Shown piece after piece: positions 1 through 6,763 of a stretch of DNA of 11,494 bases. The DNA comes from Ponticaulis sp. (GTDB taxonomy: Bacteria; Pseudomonadota; Alphaproteobacteria; Caulobacterales; Hyphomonadaceae): positions 1-11,494 of the forward strand of contig PABS01000069.1 of NCBI GenBank assembly GCA_002699325.1. The letters are read 5' to 3'. A model generated the notes under the pieces. It searched no databases, was not told the origin of the DNA, and saw only the letters and a program-made list of their open reading frames with translations. The stretch's first letter is position 1; every line of letters begins with the position of its first letter. A program made the position numbers and the translations under genes.

Positions 1-1598
1 ATGCACTGACGACGGTGTTCCTCGGCTCAACGGTGAATGTCATCAATGTCGAGAGTAAAGACGATATTGTCCTGACGGATCCGATTTTCGGCCCAAGTGC
101 GCCGGGTTGGTCACCGGACGGAACAGTCGTTACCGTCGTCAACCGACACCCCGTCACCAGCCGCTTTCGTGAAGGGTATAACGGATTGTACGTTGTCCCT
201 TCAGATGGCGAAGGCGAAGCGATCTGGGCATCACCGGTCGGCGACAAGAAATCTCTCGGTCGCCGCCAGTGGAACCGGCCCGCATGGTCTTCCGAAGGCG
301 ATATGGTCTATCGGGTCGATGGCGCCCTCTATTCCGTTCCGATGACGGCAGACGGCTCTTTCGGAGACCCGACCCTCGTCACCGAGGCGGGCGAAAACCC
401 GTCCTGGTCGGCTGATGGCAGCAAGCTCATCTATATCGACGGCAAAGATATCGAACTCTGGGACAAGGCCAGCGGCGACACAACCACGCTGGATATCAAG
501 CCAGACTGGACCGTGGACATGCCGGAAGGCGTGACAACACTTCGGGCTGGTTATCTGTTCGATGGCGTCGCGGACACCTATACCGAGAATGTCGATATCG
601 TCATTGAGAACGGCATTGTAAAAGACATTCACCCGGCAGATGACTCTCTGATTGAGGGCGAGTTCATAGACGCGTCTGGCTCCTATGTGCTGCCGGGCCT
701 GATGGAAAACCACACCCACCAGTCTATCAGCCAGGGCAAGGCGCTGGGAGACCTCTGGTTTTCATACGGAATTACGACGGTACGAGAGACGGGTGATGAC
801 CCATACCACTCGGTAGAACGTCGCGAGTCTGCCGCGGCGGGTATCCGTCCGGCTCCGCGCGTCTTCACAGCAGGCCCACTGAATGAAGGCGCGCGGGTTT
901 CTTATGGTGTGTCCGAAACTGTTGGCACGGTTGAGCGCGCGAAAGACTCTATGCGCCTTTCCGAAGAGCTGGAGCTTGATTTCTACAAGAGCTATGTCCG
1001 ACAGGATTATACCGTCCAGAAAGCTGTCATTGAGATGGCGCATGAGAGCGGCATTCCGGTAACCACTCACGAGCTCTACCCGTCTGTTGCAAACGGTCTC
1101 GATCATATGGAGCATTTCGGCGCAACCAGCCGCCGTGGCTACTCGCTCAAGATTTCCGCATTGGGGTACGCCTATCAGGACGTCACCTCTCTGATCTCTC
1201 AATCTGGTCTGGTCGTCACGCCGACCCTGTCTCTTATGACCCGCGGCGGAACTCGGCAGGTAGGCCCCATGAGCAAGACGCTCAAAACCATCATCGACAA
1301 TGGTGGAAAGATCGTCGCCGGAACGGATTCACCCTTCATCGACTATGGCAACTCACTGCATATCGAGCTCGACATCTATCAGAATGCCGGCCTCGATCGA
1401 GCATATATCCTCAAGACGGCGACAAGCCTTGCCGCCGATGACCTCGGCGTAGGCGATCAGCTTGGCAAGATCAAACCCGGCTATCTGGCCGATATTCTTA
1501 TCGTGTCTGAAGATCCGCTGGCAGACACAAGCGCCCTGCGAGCGATCGAAACCGTCATGAAGAATGGTGAAGTCGTCTTTACCGGAAATGACGACTGA
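1..1598 (+). CDS. Amidohydrolase with N-terminal TolB/PD40-like propeller, 5' partial
   Basis: This is a metal-dependent amidohydrolase of the imidazolonepropionase-like/prolidase-like group, predicted to hydrolyse C-N or related bonds. The reading frame (codons from base 3) is open to the left edge, so the true start lies upstream and the GTG at 15 is only the first start-like codon. Numbering from that codon, three PD40/TolB-type blade motifs occur near residues 30-42 (PGWSPDG), 89-101 (PAWSSEG) and 129-141 (PSWSADG), followed by the TIM-barrel hydrolase from about 175. The expected metal and catalytic residues are visible: HTH (H233, H235), a candidate carboxylated Lys in FYKSY (K325), H352 in THE, H364/H367 in DHMEH, and D438 in GTDSP. 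A C-terminal segment (KPGYLADILIV) closes the typical beta-sandwich. Propeller-amidohydrolase fusions are a known architecture and are often exported, but the signal peptide region is outside the window. The substrate is unknown; linkage to the downstream genes is by position only. Confidence 0.9.
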   Translation, partial: ALTTVFLGSTVNVINVESKDDIVLTDPIFGPSAPGWSPDGTVVTVVNRHPVTSRFREGYNGLYVVPSDGEGEAIWASPVGDKKSLGRRQWNRPAWSSEGDMVYRVDGALYSVPMTADGSFGDPTLVTEAGENPSWSADGSKLIYIDGKDIELWDKASGDTTTLDIKPDWTVDMPEGVTTLRAGYLFDGVADTYTENVDIVIENGIVKDIHPADDSLIEGEFIDASGSYVLPGLMENHTHQSISQGKALGDLWFSYGITTVRETGDDPYHSVERRESAAAGIRPAPRVFTAGPLNEGARVSYGVSETVGTVERAKDSMRLSEELELDFYKSYVRQDYTVQKAVIEMAHESGIPVTTHELYPSVANGLDHMEHFGATSRRGYSLKISALGYAYQDVTSLISQSGLVVTPTLSLMTRGGTRQVGPMSKTLKTIIDNGGKIVAGTDSPFIDYGNSLHIELDIYQNAGLDRAYILKTATSLAADDLGVGDQLGKIKPGYLADILIVSEDPLADTSALRAIETVMKNGEVVFTGNDD

Positions 1599-1608
1599 CG
1601 AACCGGGC

Positions 1609-1629
1609 GACCTGAAACGTCCAGGTTTT
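1609..1629 (+). terminator. Possible weak terminator hairpin after the amidohydrolase
   Basis: Eleven bases after the amidohydrolase stop, ACCTG (1610-1614) and CAGGT (1622-1626) can pair around a 7-base loop. The right arm runs into a short T stretch (1626-1629). A G-U pair could add one step. The stem is short and the T tract is poor, so this is a candidate suggested mainly by its position. Confidence 0.22.
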
Positions 1630-2021
1630 CGACCAACTCCAGGAGGTTCAACTCCAGCTGATGGCTTCTGACGAGGCCGTCAGCATCGGCGCGATCACTG
1701 AATTGGACTTTGCAGCTGGGGTGACGTTGCCCGTTAGGCGCATGACGCAACCGGGCTCTGCTCGTTCGATCTTACCCCCGAAGAGCTGATCTCAGACATG
1801 AAACGCGACCCTCGTTCGCCCTTACCTTCTCGGTGGCCAAAGAGTTCTCAGAACAAAGGCGCCAGCTGAGGTCCGTACTGTCCTCATATCCGTTTTCGCG
1901 CCGTTTCCGTTCCGAAAAAGATCTCCAACATTGCGCCACGAATATAAGAAATCTCTATTCGGCGCTTTGAGAGGCTGTCTTCCCGACCTGCCTTTCCGTC
2001 CAGAATTAACATGAGCACCCG

Positions 2022-2031
2022 GTCTCGAGAC
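2022..2031. promoter_or_regulatory. 10-base perfect palindrome GTCTCGAGAC upstream of the MFS promoter
   Basis: GTCTCGAGAC is its own reverse complement and lies about 20 bases upstream of the candidate -35 element. One mismatch on each side is followed by a further CC/GG match, so the imperfect dyad is about 16 bases long. It may be a regulator half of a two-site arrangement, a small hairpin, or chance. No regulator gene is present in the window to pair it with. Confidence 0.25.
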
Positions 2032-2051
2032 GGGCACATCCCCATCACACA

Positions 2052-2082
2052 TTGACTTCACTCTCTATTGAGTGAATATCTT
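2052..2082 (+). promoter_or_regulatory. Candidate promoter of the MFS/FG-GAP operon, with a dyad in a long spacer
   Basis: TTGACT (2052-2057) matches the -35 consensus at five of six positions. TATCTT (2077-2082) matches the -10 consensus at four of six. The spacer would be 19 bases, longer than the usual 17. Weaker -10 alternatives at 2074-2079 or 2075-2080 give 16-17 base spacers. Transcription from here would start around 2089, leaving roughly 70 bases of leader before the ATG at 2161. The spacer is almost entirely filled by the inverted repeat listed separately. The elements are seen in the sequence; promoter function is inferred. Confidence 0.4.
2057..2076. promoter_or_regulatory. Inverted repeat TTCACTC-N6-GAGTGAA, candidate operator
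   Basis: The arms 2057-2063 and 2070-2076 are perfect 7-base reverse complements separated by TCTATT. The 20-base dyad sits exactly between the candidate -35 and -10 elements of the transporter promoter. A dyad in a 19-base spacer is the classic arrangement for MerR-family activation. A dyad of this size over a promoter would equally suit a TetR- or GntR-type repressor. No regulator gene is in the window. Confidence 0.45.
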
Positions 2083-2151
2083 ACTCTCGGGAGCTGCATG
2101 GTTCATGCACACTCCAGATATGAAAAATTCGACGGGACGCTGAAGCCCGCG

Positions 2152-2156
2152 GGAGG
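2152..2156 (+). promoter_or_regulatory. Shine-Dalgarno GGAGG that sets the MFS start at 2161
   Basis: GGAGG lies four bases before the ATG at 2161. The frame is also open upstream, with a TTG at 2068 inside the candidate promoter and an ATG at 2098 that has its own weaker GGGAG (2089-2093). The GGAGG site and the sensible N-terminus (MSKDPIAPGG) favour 2161. Confidence 0.6.
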
Positions 2157-2160
2157 AAAG

Positions 2161-3504
2161 ATGAGCAAGGATCCGATCGCCCCGGGGGGCGTTGGCGAAA
2201 CTGTATCAGACGCAGAGCACGTGCCGGAAAAAACGCCTTATTCGAGGCCAGTTTACCGCTATTATGTACTCGCTGTTCTGACTATTGTTTACATCTTCAA
2301 TTTCGTTGATCGCCAGTTGCTTGTGATCCTGCAAGAGCCGATCAAAGCCGAACTGAACCTCTCAGATACACAACTCGGACTGCTGACCGGCTTTGCTTTC
2401 GCTCTGTTCTACGTCATTTGTGGCATTCCGATCGCCCGATGGGCGGACAAGGGCAAGCGACGGAGCATCATCGCCCTCGCCGTGACCGTCTGGAGCGTGA
2501 TGACGGCGATGTGCGGTCTCGCAGGAAACTATGCTCACTTACTGTTGGCGCGTGTCGGCGTGGGTGTCGGCGAGGCAGGTGGCAGTCCGCCAGCACATTC
2601 CATGATCTCGGACATCTTCAAACCTAAGAACCGCGCACTGGCACTCTCGATCTATTCGATCGGGATTTATATCGGCATCCTGATTGGCTTCGCGGCAGGC
2701 GGCTTTCTAGCCGAGGCCTTCAGCTGGCGGCTGGCCTTTTTTGTCGTCGGCGTCCCGGGTGTTGCTCTTGGTCTTCTGGTGCTGCTCACTGTGCGTGAAC
2801 CCATTCGGGGATGGTCGGAAGGGCAACAGCATTCTACTGATCCCGCCCCGCCAATTATCGATGTGGCACGTCTCCTCTGGACGCGCGTTTCCTTCCGCCA
2901 CATCGCACTGGCAGCCAGTCTTCAGGCCTTCATCATTTATGGTGTTGGCAACTGGCTGCCGTCTTTCTTCCTGCGGACCCATGAACTGGATCTTGGCACG
3001 ATTGGCGCATGGATGGCCCTGACGACCGGTTTTGGTGGCGGCCTCGGATCGTTTTGCGGAGGCTGGCTCGCTGACAAGTTCGGTGCAAAAGATGTGCGCT
3101 GGTATCTCTGGGTGCCGGCCATCCTGACCGCATTTCTCGTTCCTGTTCAACTGGTTATTCTTCTGACCGGCCAGGTCTATTTCGCATTGATCATGACCGT
3201 GCCGTTTCACTTCCTGTCGGCGGCTTATCTCGGCGCTGTTCTGGCCGTGTCGCACAATCTGGTCAGTGGACGGATGCGTGCGCTGACGTCTGCCGTATTG
3301 TTTTTTGTGCTGAACCTGATTGGCCTCGGCCTTGGACCGGTGATTGTGGGTTTTCTAAGTGATATGTTCACGACAAATGGACTCGAGACCCCGCTTGGCA
3401 CAGCCATGGTCCTATGTGGAACAATCGCTGCAATGTGGTCTGTCATCCACTATGTTCTGGCGGCAAAGACGGTACGGCAAGATATTGCGAGGCGAAAAGC
3501 ATGA
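2161..3504 (+). CDS. MFS transporter, spinster-like
   Basis: This is a 447-residue inner-membrane major facilitator carrier, a normal length for a 12-helix spinster-type MFS protein. After a hydrophilic N-terminus of about 32 residues, the first helix ends in the NFVDRQ signature (47-52). The loop between helices 2 and 3 carries motif A (GIPIARWADKGKRR, 88-101). RVGVGVGEAGGSPPA (131-145) is the helix 4-5 signature typical of this subgroup. A hydrophilic central loop (about 213-240) separates the two halves, and the second half has its own motif A-like GGWLADKFG (300-308). Bacterial relatives are common in sphingomonads and are usually annotated only as MFS transporters. Its place in a degradation-type cluster suggests uptake of a hydrolysis product, but efflux is equally possible. 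It shares an ATGA junction with the FG-GAP gene, so translation is probably coupled. An alternative start at 2098 would add 21 residues. Confidence 0.9.
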   Translation: MSKDPIAPGGVGETVSDAEHVPEKTPYSRPVYRYYVLAVLTIVYIFNFVDRQLLVILQEPIKAELNLSDTQLGLLTGFAFALFYVICGIPIARWADKGKRRSIIALAVTVWSVMTAMCGLAGNYAHLLLARVGVGVGEAGGSPPAHSMISDIFKPKNRALALSIYSIGIYIGILIGFAAGGFLAEAFSWRLAFFVVGVPGVALGLLVLLTVREPIRGWSEGQQHSTDPAPPIIDVARLLWTRVSFRHIALAASLQAFIIYGVGNWLPSFFLRTHELDLGTIGAWMALTTGFGGGLGSFCGGWLADKFGAKDVRWYLWVPAILTAFLVPVQLVILLTGQVYFALIMTVPFHFLSAAYLGAVLAVSHNLVSGRMRALTSAVLFFVLNLIGLGLGPVIVGFLSDMFTTNGLETPLGTAMVLCGTIAAMWSVIHYVLAAKTVRQDIARRKA

Positions 3505-5072
3505 TCTGGCGAAACGGCGCATCAATAGCAGCACTGACGCTGGCACTAACAGGCTGTCTTCACCAGAACGCAGTTGAGCTAAGTGTGGCCGATACGCCTT
3601 CGAGAGCCCAGGCGCGGGATGGGCAGTTCATCTCATGGCGGGAACACCGGATTGATGATCAGGGCGTCAATGGCGGCGTACCGATACGGGGCGCCGATGG
3701 ACTCCAGATGGCCGACATCGATGGAGACGGACTGCCAGACATTGTGTCCGTGCATGAGGATTCCAATCATTTGCGGATCGCCTTCGCGACGGAAAATCCC
3801 GACGTCTGGACCAGCATCACAATCGGTGAAGGCGCTGAAGTTGCCGCAATAGAAGATGTGGCGATTGGTGATCTCAACGGCGATGGCTGGCCGGATCTCG
3901 TTGCGGCATGCGAGGAAGCGCATCTGATCTACTTCCAGAATCCAGGAGACGCCGCACGGACTGAGCGCTGGCAGCGCCTCATTCCGCCTGCCACGCAGCA
4001 ACGCGGATCCTGGCTGAGAACATTCATCGCTGATGTGAATGGGGATGGCCGAATGGATGTTCTTGGCGCCAATAAAGGTGCCGCCGACATCATTGACCCC
4101 TCCCTTCCCTCTGCTGCAAGACCCACATCGCTTTTCCTGATTGATGGTGATCCGCTCGATCCCGCGAGCTGGCGCGAACAGGTCTTGTCGCGCGACGTTG
4201 TGCCAAACACTGCCATGCCGGTCGATGTCGATGAGGACGGCGATATCGATGTGCTTGCGGCTGCCAGGCTGCATCAGTCCATGACGCTGCTTGAGAACAC
4301 GGGGACCCGCGAAGATGGCAGCATTCAAGTGACGCCTCACCCTATCGAGATTGCTCCGGGATTTGATGCGCCGGAAAACTGGAAAGCTACGTCCAACGGC
4401 TTTCAGACCGATTTCGAAGATATCGATGGTGACGGGCGGGTAGATCTCGCCGTGGCTGTGCACGAAACACCCGCGTCAATCCATGGGTCTCCGCTTCTGG
4501 CCTCACTGGGCTGGCTGAAACAGCCAGAGACGCTGGATGAGCCTTGGGTTTATTATCGCATTGGCGACATTCTGCCTGATGTCGTTATCGGCATCGAACT
4601 GGCTGACATAGACGGTGATGGCGATCTGGATGCAATCACGGGCGGATATTCCGGGTTAAATGTCCTGGAGGGTGGCTATTCCGGAGCTTCGCGGGATTAT
4701 GATGAGCCGAATGTGACACCCTCATCGACCGTGGGCCGGATCGCCTGGTTTGAAAATACCGGAGACCCGACGGACCAATGGGTTCGTCATGATATTTCGA
4801 GACGCGTGCGCGGCATGTATGACGCTTTCATCGCGCGCGATATGGATGGCGACGGGGATCTGGACCTGGTCACCACGCGCGGAAACAGCGGAGAGTATGA
4901 CGGTGTCATCTGGCTCGAACAGATACGCAGTCCAAACCCGCGTCCAAGCTTCACCCCTGCCCGTCAGACGGAAAGCAAGCCGTTACCCTTGCCGCCCGAA
5001 AACTGGATAGACAGCTACGAGGCCGAAATGACATTCATCGCGCCAAACAAGAAAGTATCTACTGAAGAGTAG
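3501..5072 (+). CDS. Lipoprotein with seven FG-GAP/VCBS Asp-rich repeats
   Basis: The ATG at 3501 overlaps the transporter stop by four bases (ATGA) and is preceded by GAGG at 3489-3492, so this start (523 residues) is chosen over the longer open frame upstream. The N-terminus is a short signal with a canonical lipobox LTGC (lipidated Cys19). The body carries seven copies of an Asp-rich DxDxDGxxD-like loop at residues 72, 124, 178, 242, 307, 369 and 447 (e.g. DIDGDGLPD, DLNGDGWPD, DMDGDGDLD). In FG-GAP/VCBS proteins such loops bind calcium between blades, and seven of them fit a seven-bladed integrin-alpha-like propeller. Motifs such as WFENTGD occur between loops, as is usual. No catalytic motif is visible. 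A Pro-rich tail follows residue 478. It is probably anchored in the envelope and faces the periplasm or surface; its role in the cluster (binding, scaffolding or an enzyme of unknown type) is not known. Gene 5079-6746 converges on it six bases downstream. Confidence 0.88.
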   Translation: MIWRNGASIAALTLALTGCLHQNAVELSVADTPSRAQARDGQFISWREHRIDDQGVNGGVPIRGADGLQMADIDGDGLPDIVSVHEDSNHLRIAFATENPDVWTSITIGEGAEVAAIEDVAIGDLNGDGWPDLVAACEEAHLIYFQNPGDAARTERWQRLIPPATQQRGSWLRTFIADVNGDGRMDVLGANKGAADIIDPSLPSAARPTSLFLIDGDPLDPASWREQVLSRDVVPNTAMPVDVDEDGDIDVLAAARLHQSMTLLENTGTREDGSIQVTPHPIEIAPGFDAPENWKATSNGFQTDFEDIDGDGRVDLAVAVHETPASIHGSPLLASLGWLKQPETLDEPWVYYRIGDILPDVVIGIELADIDGDGDLDAITGGYSGLNVLEGGYSGASRDYDEPNVTPSSTVGRIAWFENTGDPTDQWVRHDISRRVRGMYDAFIARDMDGDGDLDLVTTRGNSGEYDGVIWLEQIRSPNPRPSFTPARQTESKPLPLPPENWIDSYEAEMTFIAPNKKVSTEE

Positions 5073-5078
5073 ATTTCG

Positions 5079-6746
5079 CTATTCGAGCGGCTCGGCACTC
5101 AGGCCGACACCGAGGAACCAGCCATCACCCGCGGAATGACGTTGCCGATAAAGCCCTTCATGAAATTCGAACATCCCTGGGTACGGGTCATGGCGGAGCT
5201 CGGGTGCGTCGCCAATGTGGAGATAGGCTTGGTTGTCATTGTAAGCGGCCCAGTCAGGACCATTCGGACTAGACGGCTGGCCTGACTTAGCAAACGACGC
5301 CCAGTAATCCACGAGCACAGAAGACAGCGCCTCAGCCTCACTGGCGGGTGGTTTCGGCCATTCTGGAGGGTAAGAACGCGCATTGCCCGTCGTGCCAAAG
5401 ACAAACGGCAATTCGCTCGCATGAAATGAACAAAGGTCGCGTTCGGCCATGCTGGGATAGCAATGATCGAAGACGTAAAAATAGGCAGGACGACCCGCGT
5501 CGGCAGTCTTGTGAGCGATCCGTTCTGTTGCCCAACCAAAGACATTGTCTCGGTTTACCGCCAGCATGGAGTCATCCACATCATCAGATGGATAAAGCGC
5601 CAGAAATGCACCGGCCTCATCGCCATAACGCTCGCTTATCGCCGTCTCATAGGCATTTGAGGAGTCAGGCTTAGGTGGCAGCAGCATGCGATATGTCCGT
5701 GCCTCGCCACTATTGAATCCAGCAAGCACTGAAACACTGGCGACCTCGCCAGCGTCAAAAGCCTCATTGATCTGCAAAGGCAGATAATAGCCGTCAATCG
5801 TCCCCTCAGGCGCATAGCCCGCCAGCGTTGCGCGATTGGTGATCTCCTGCGCGTCCGCTGCCCGGGCCTCTTCAAGCGAATTCAGCTCGAGCTTTGCAAA
5901 CAGGTCAGACCCGATGGTCTCAGCCGGGGGACGGCCAAAGCTTTCGTGCCCGAGTTCCGCAAAATTCCGGGCGTTGGTGGACTGGATGATCGCCTTGTCG
6001 AACAGGCCATCGGCTGGTGGACTGGTCAGCAGATAGGTCACACTCAGTGCACCAGCAGATTCGCCCATGATCGTGACGTTCGACGGGTCGCCACCAAACG
6101 CGGCAATATTCGCCTGCACCCATTCAAGTGCAGCGATCTGATCCATCAAACCGTAATTGCCCGACAAGTCTTCAGGGCTTTCAGCCACAAGCTCGGGATG
6201 CGGGAGCCAGCCGAGCACGCCGAGACGATAATTGATCGAGACAAAAACCACGCCTCGTTCAGCATAGGCGGAGCCATCATAGACGGGTTGGGCGGCACCC
6301 CCCATTCGCAGGGAGCCACCATGAATCCACACAATGACGGGCGCCTTTTCGGCATCTTCAGGTGTCCAGATGTTCAGTGAAAGACAATCTTCCGAGGATG
6401 TTTCCGGCGGATCGTAATAAATGCTGGTGGGCGGGATGGGCGGCTGAATACAGCTCGGCCCAAACTGGCTCGCGTCAAAAACGCCTTCCCAAGCTTCTGC
6501 CGAGGCTGGCGGTTTCCAGCGAAGATCACCCACCGGTGCCGCGGCATAGGGGATGCCCCGAAACACGCTCAAATATCCCTGCGTCTCGCCCCGCACATCA
6601 CCCTGAGCGACGCTGACGACAGGCCCCGACATAGCCGATCCCTGCGCAAGCGGCCCTCGGGAGGAAACTGTGTTCTCCCTCATACAGCCGGTCGCTGCCA
6701 GCGGCACCAGACACGCGGCAATGAGAACGAAGATGGATCCCTTCAT
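5079..6746 (-). CDS. Type-B carboxylesterase, predicted lipoprotein (second esterase of the operon)
   Basis: This is a 555-residue alpha/beta-hydrolase of the carboxylesterase type-B (COesterase) family, which hydrolyses carboxylic esters. Residues 1-21 form a signal with a Cys in AATGC (C21), a passable but not ideal lipobox. The family landmarks are in order: FRGIPYAAAPVGDLRW (62-77), SEDCLSLNIW (118-127), oxyanion HGGS (142-145), nucleophile GESAG with Ser230, acid Glu348 in GFNSGEA, and His442 in SFHASELPFVFG. The full triad is therefore present and the length is normal. The ATG at 6746 has a strong AAAGGAG (6753-6759) six bases upstream and lies 17 bases after the ligase stop, so it is probably the last gene of the minus-strand operon. 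It is clearly paralogous to the esterase at 8347-10059. Substrate unknown. It is likely exported and active in the periplasm or on the outer membrane. Confidence 0.93.
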   Translation of the reverse strand: MKGSIFVLIAACLVPLAATGCMRENTVSSRGPLAQGSAMSGPVVSVAQGDVRGETQGYLSVFRGIPYAAAPVGDLRWKPPASAEAWEGVFDASQFGPSCIQPPIPPTSIYYDPPETSSEDCLSLNIWTPEDAEKAPVIVWIHGGSLRMGGAAQPVYDGSAYAERGVVFVSINYRLGVLGWLPHPELVAESPEDLSGNYGLMDQIAALEWVQANIAAFGGDPSNVTIMGESAGALSVTYLLTSPPADGLFDKAIIQSTNARNFAELGHESFGRPPAETIGSDLFAKLELNSLEEARAADAQEITNRATLAGYAPEGTIDGYYLPLQINEAFDAGEVASVSVLAGFNSGEARTYRMLLPPKPDSSNAYETAISERYGDEAGAFLALYPSDDVDDSMLAVNRDNVFGWATERIAHKTADAGRPAYFYVFDHCYPSMAERDLCSFHASELPFVFGTTGNARSYPPEWPKPPASEAEALSSVLVDYWASFAKSGQPSSPNGPDWAAYNDNQAYLHIGDAPELRHDPYPGMFEFHEGLYRQRHSAGDGWFLGVGLSAEPLE

Positions 6747-6763
6747 GTTCGGCTCCTTTGCAG

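Larger units (their letters stand above)
1599..2160. other. Gene-poor intergenic stretch of about 560 bases
   Basis: I see no convincing complete gene here. Short open stretches exist in all frames but none has a credible start, ribosome site and protein-like composition together. Bases of about 1615-1790 read as a plausible peptide in one frame (including MASDEAVSIGAITELDFAAG) that ends at a TGA near 1788. A neighbouring frame then gives FDLTPEELISDMKRD around 1767-1811 before stopping. This could be a decayed gene with frameshifts or chance. The right-hand end holds a 10-base perfect palindrome (2022-2031), an inverted repeat (2057-2076) and a candidate promoter for the transporter gene. 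Confidence 0.55.

Noticed and set aside
1668..1683. Hairpin CTGACG-AGGC-CGTCAG considered as a terminator
   Set aside because: The stem is only six pairs and is followed by GC-rich sequence with no T run.
2068..2160. N-terminal extension of the MFS protein from a TTG at 2068 or an ATG at 2098
   Set aside because: The TTG lies within the candidate promoter. The ATG at 2098 has only a GGGAG site and would add a non-hydrophobic stretch, whereas the ATG at 2161 has GGAGG. The 2098 start is kept as an alternative.
3414..3500. Upstream extension of the FG-GAP protein to 3414
   Set aside because: It would overlap the transporter by 91 bases and bury the signal peptide. The ATG at 3501 gives a clean lipoprotein leader and a coupled ATGA junction.
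3633..4463. Minus-strand open frame of 276 codons opposite the FG-GAP gene
   Set aside because: It is produced by the repetitive GAT/GAC-rich calcium loops on the sense strand. Its residue composition is not protein-like and no start signal was seen.
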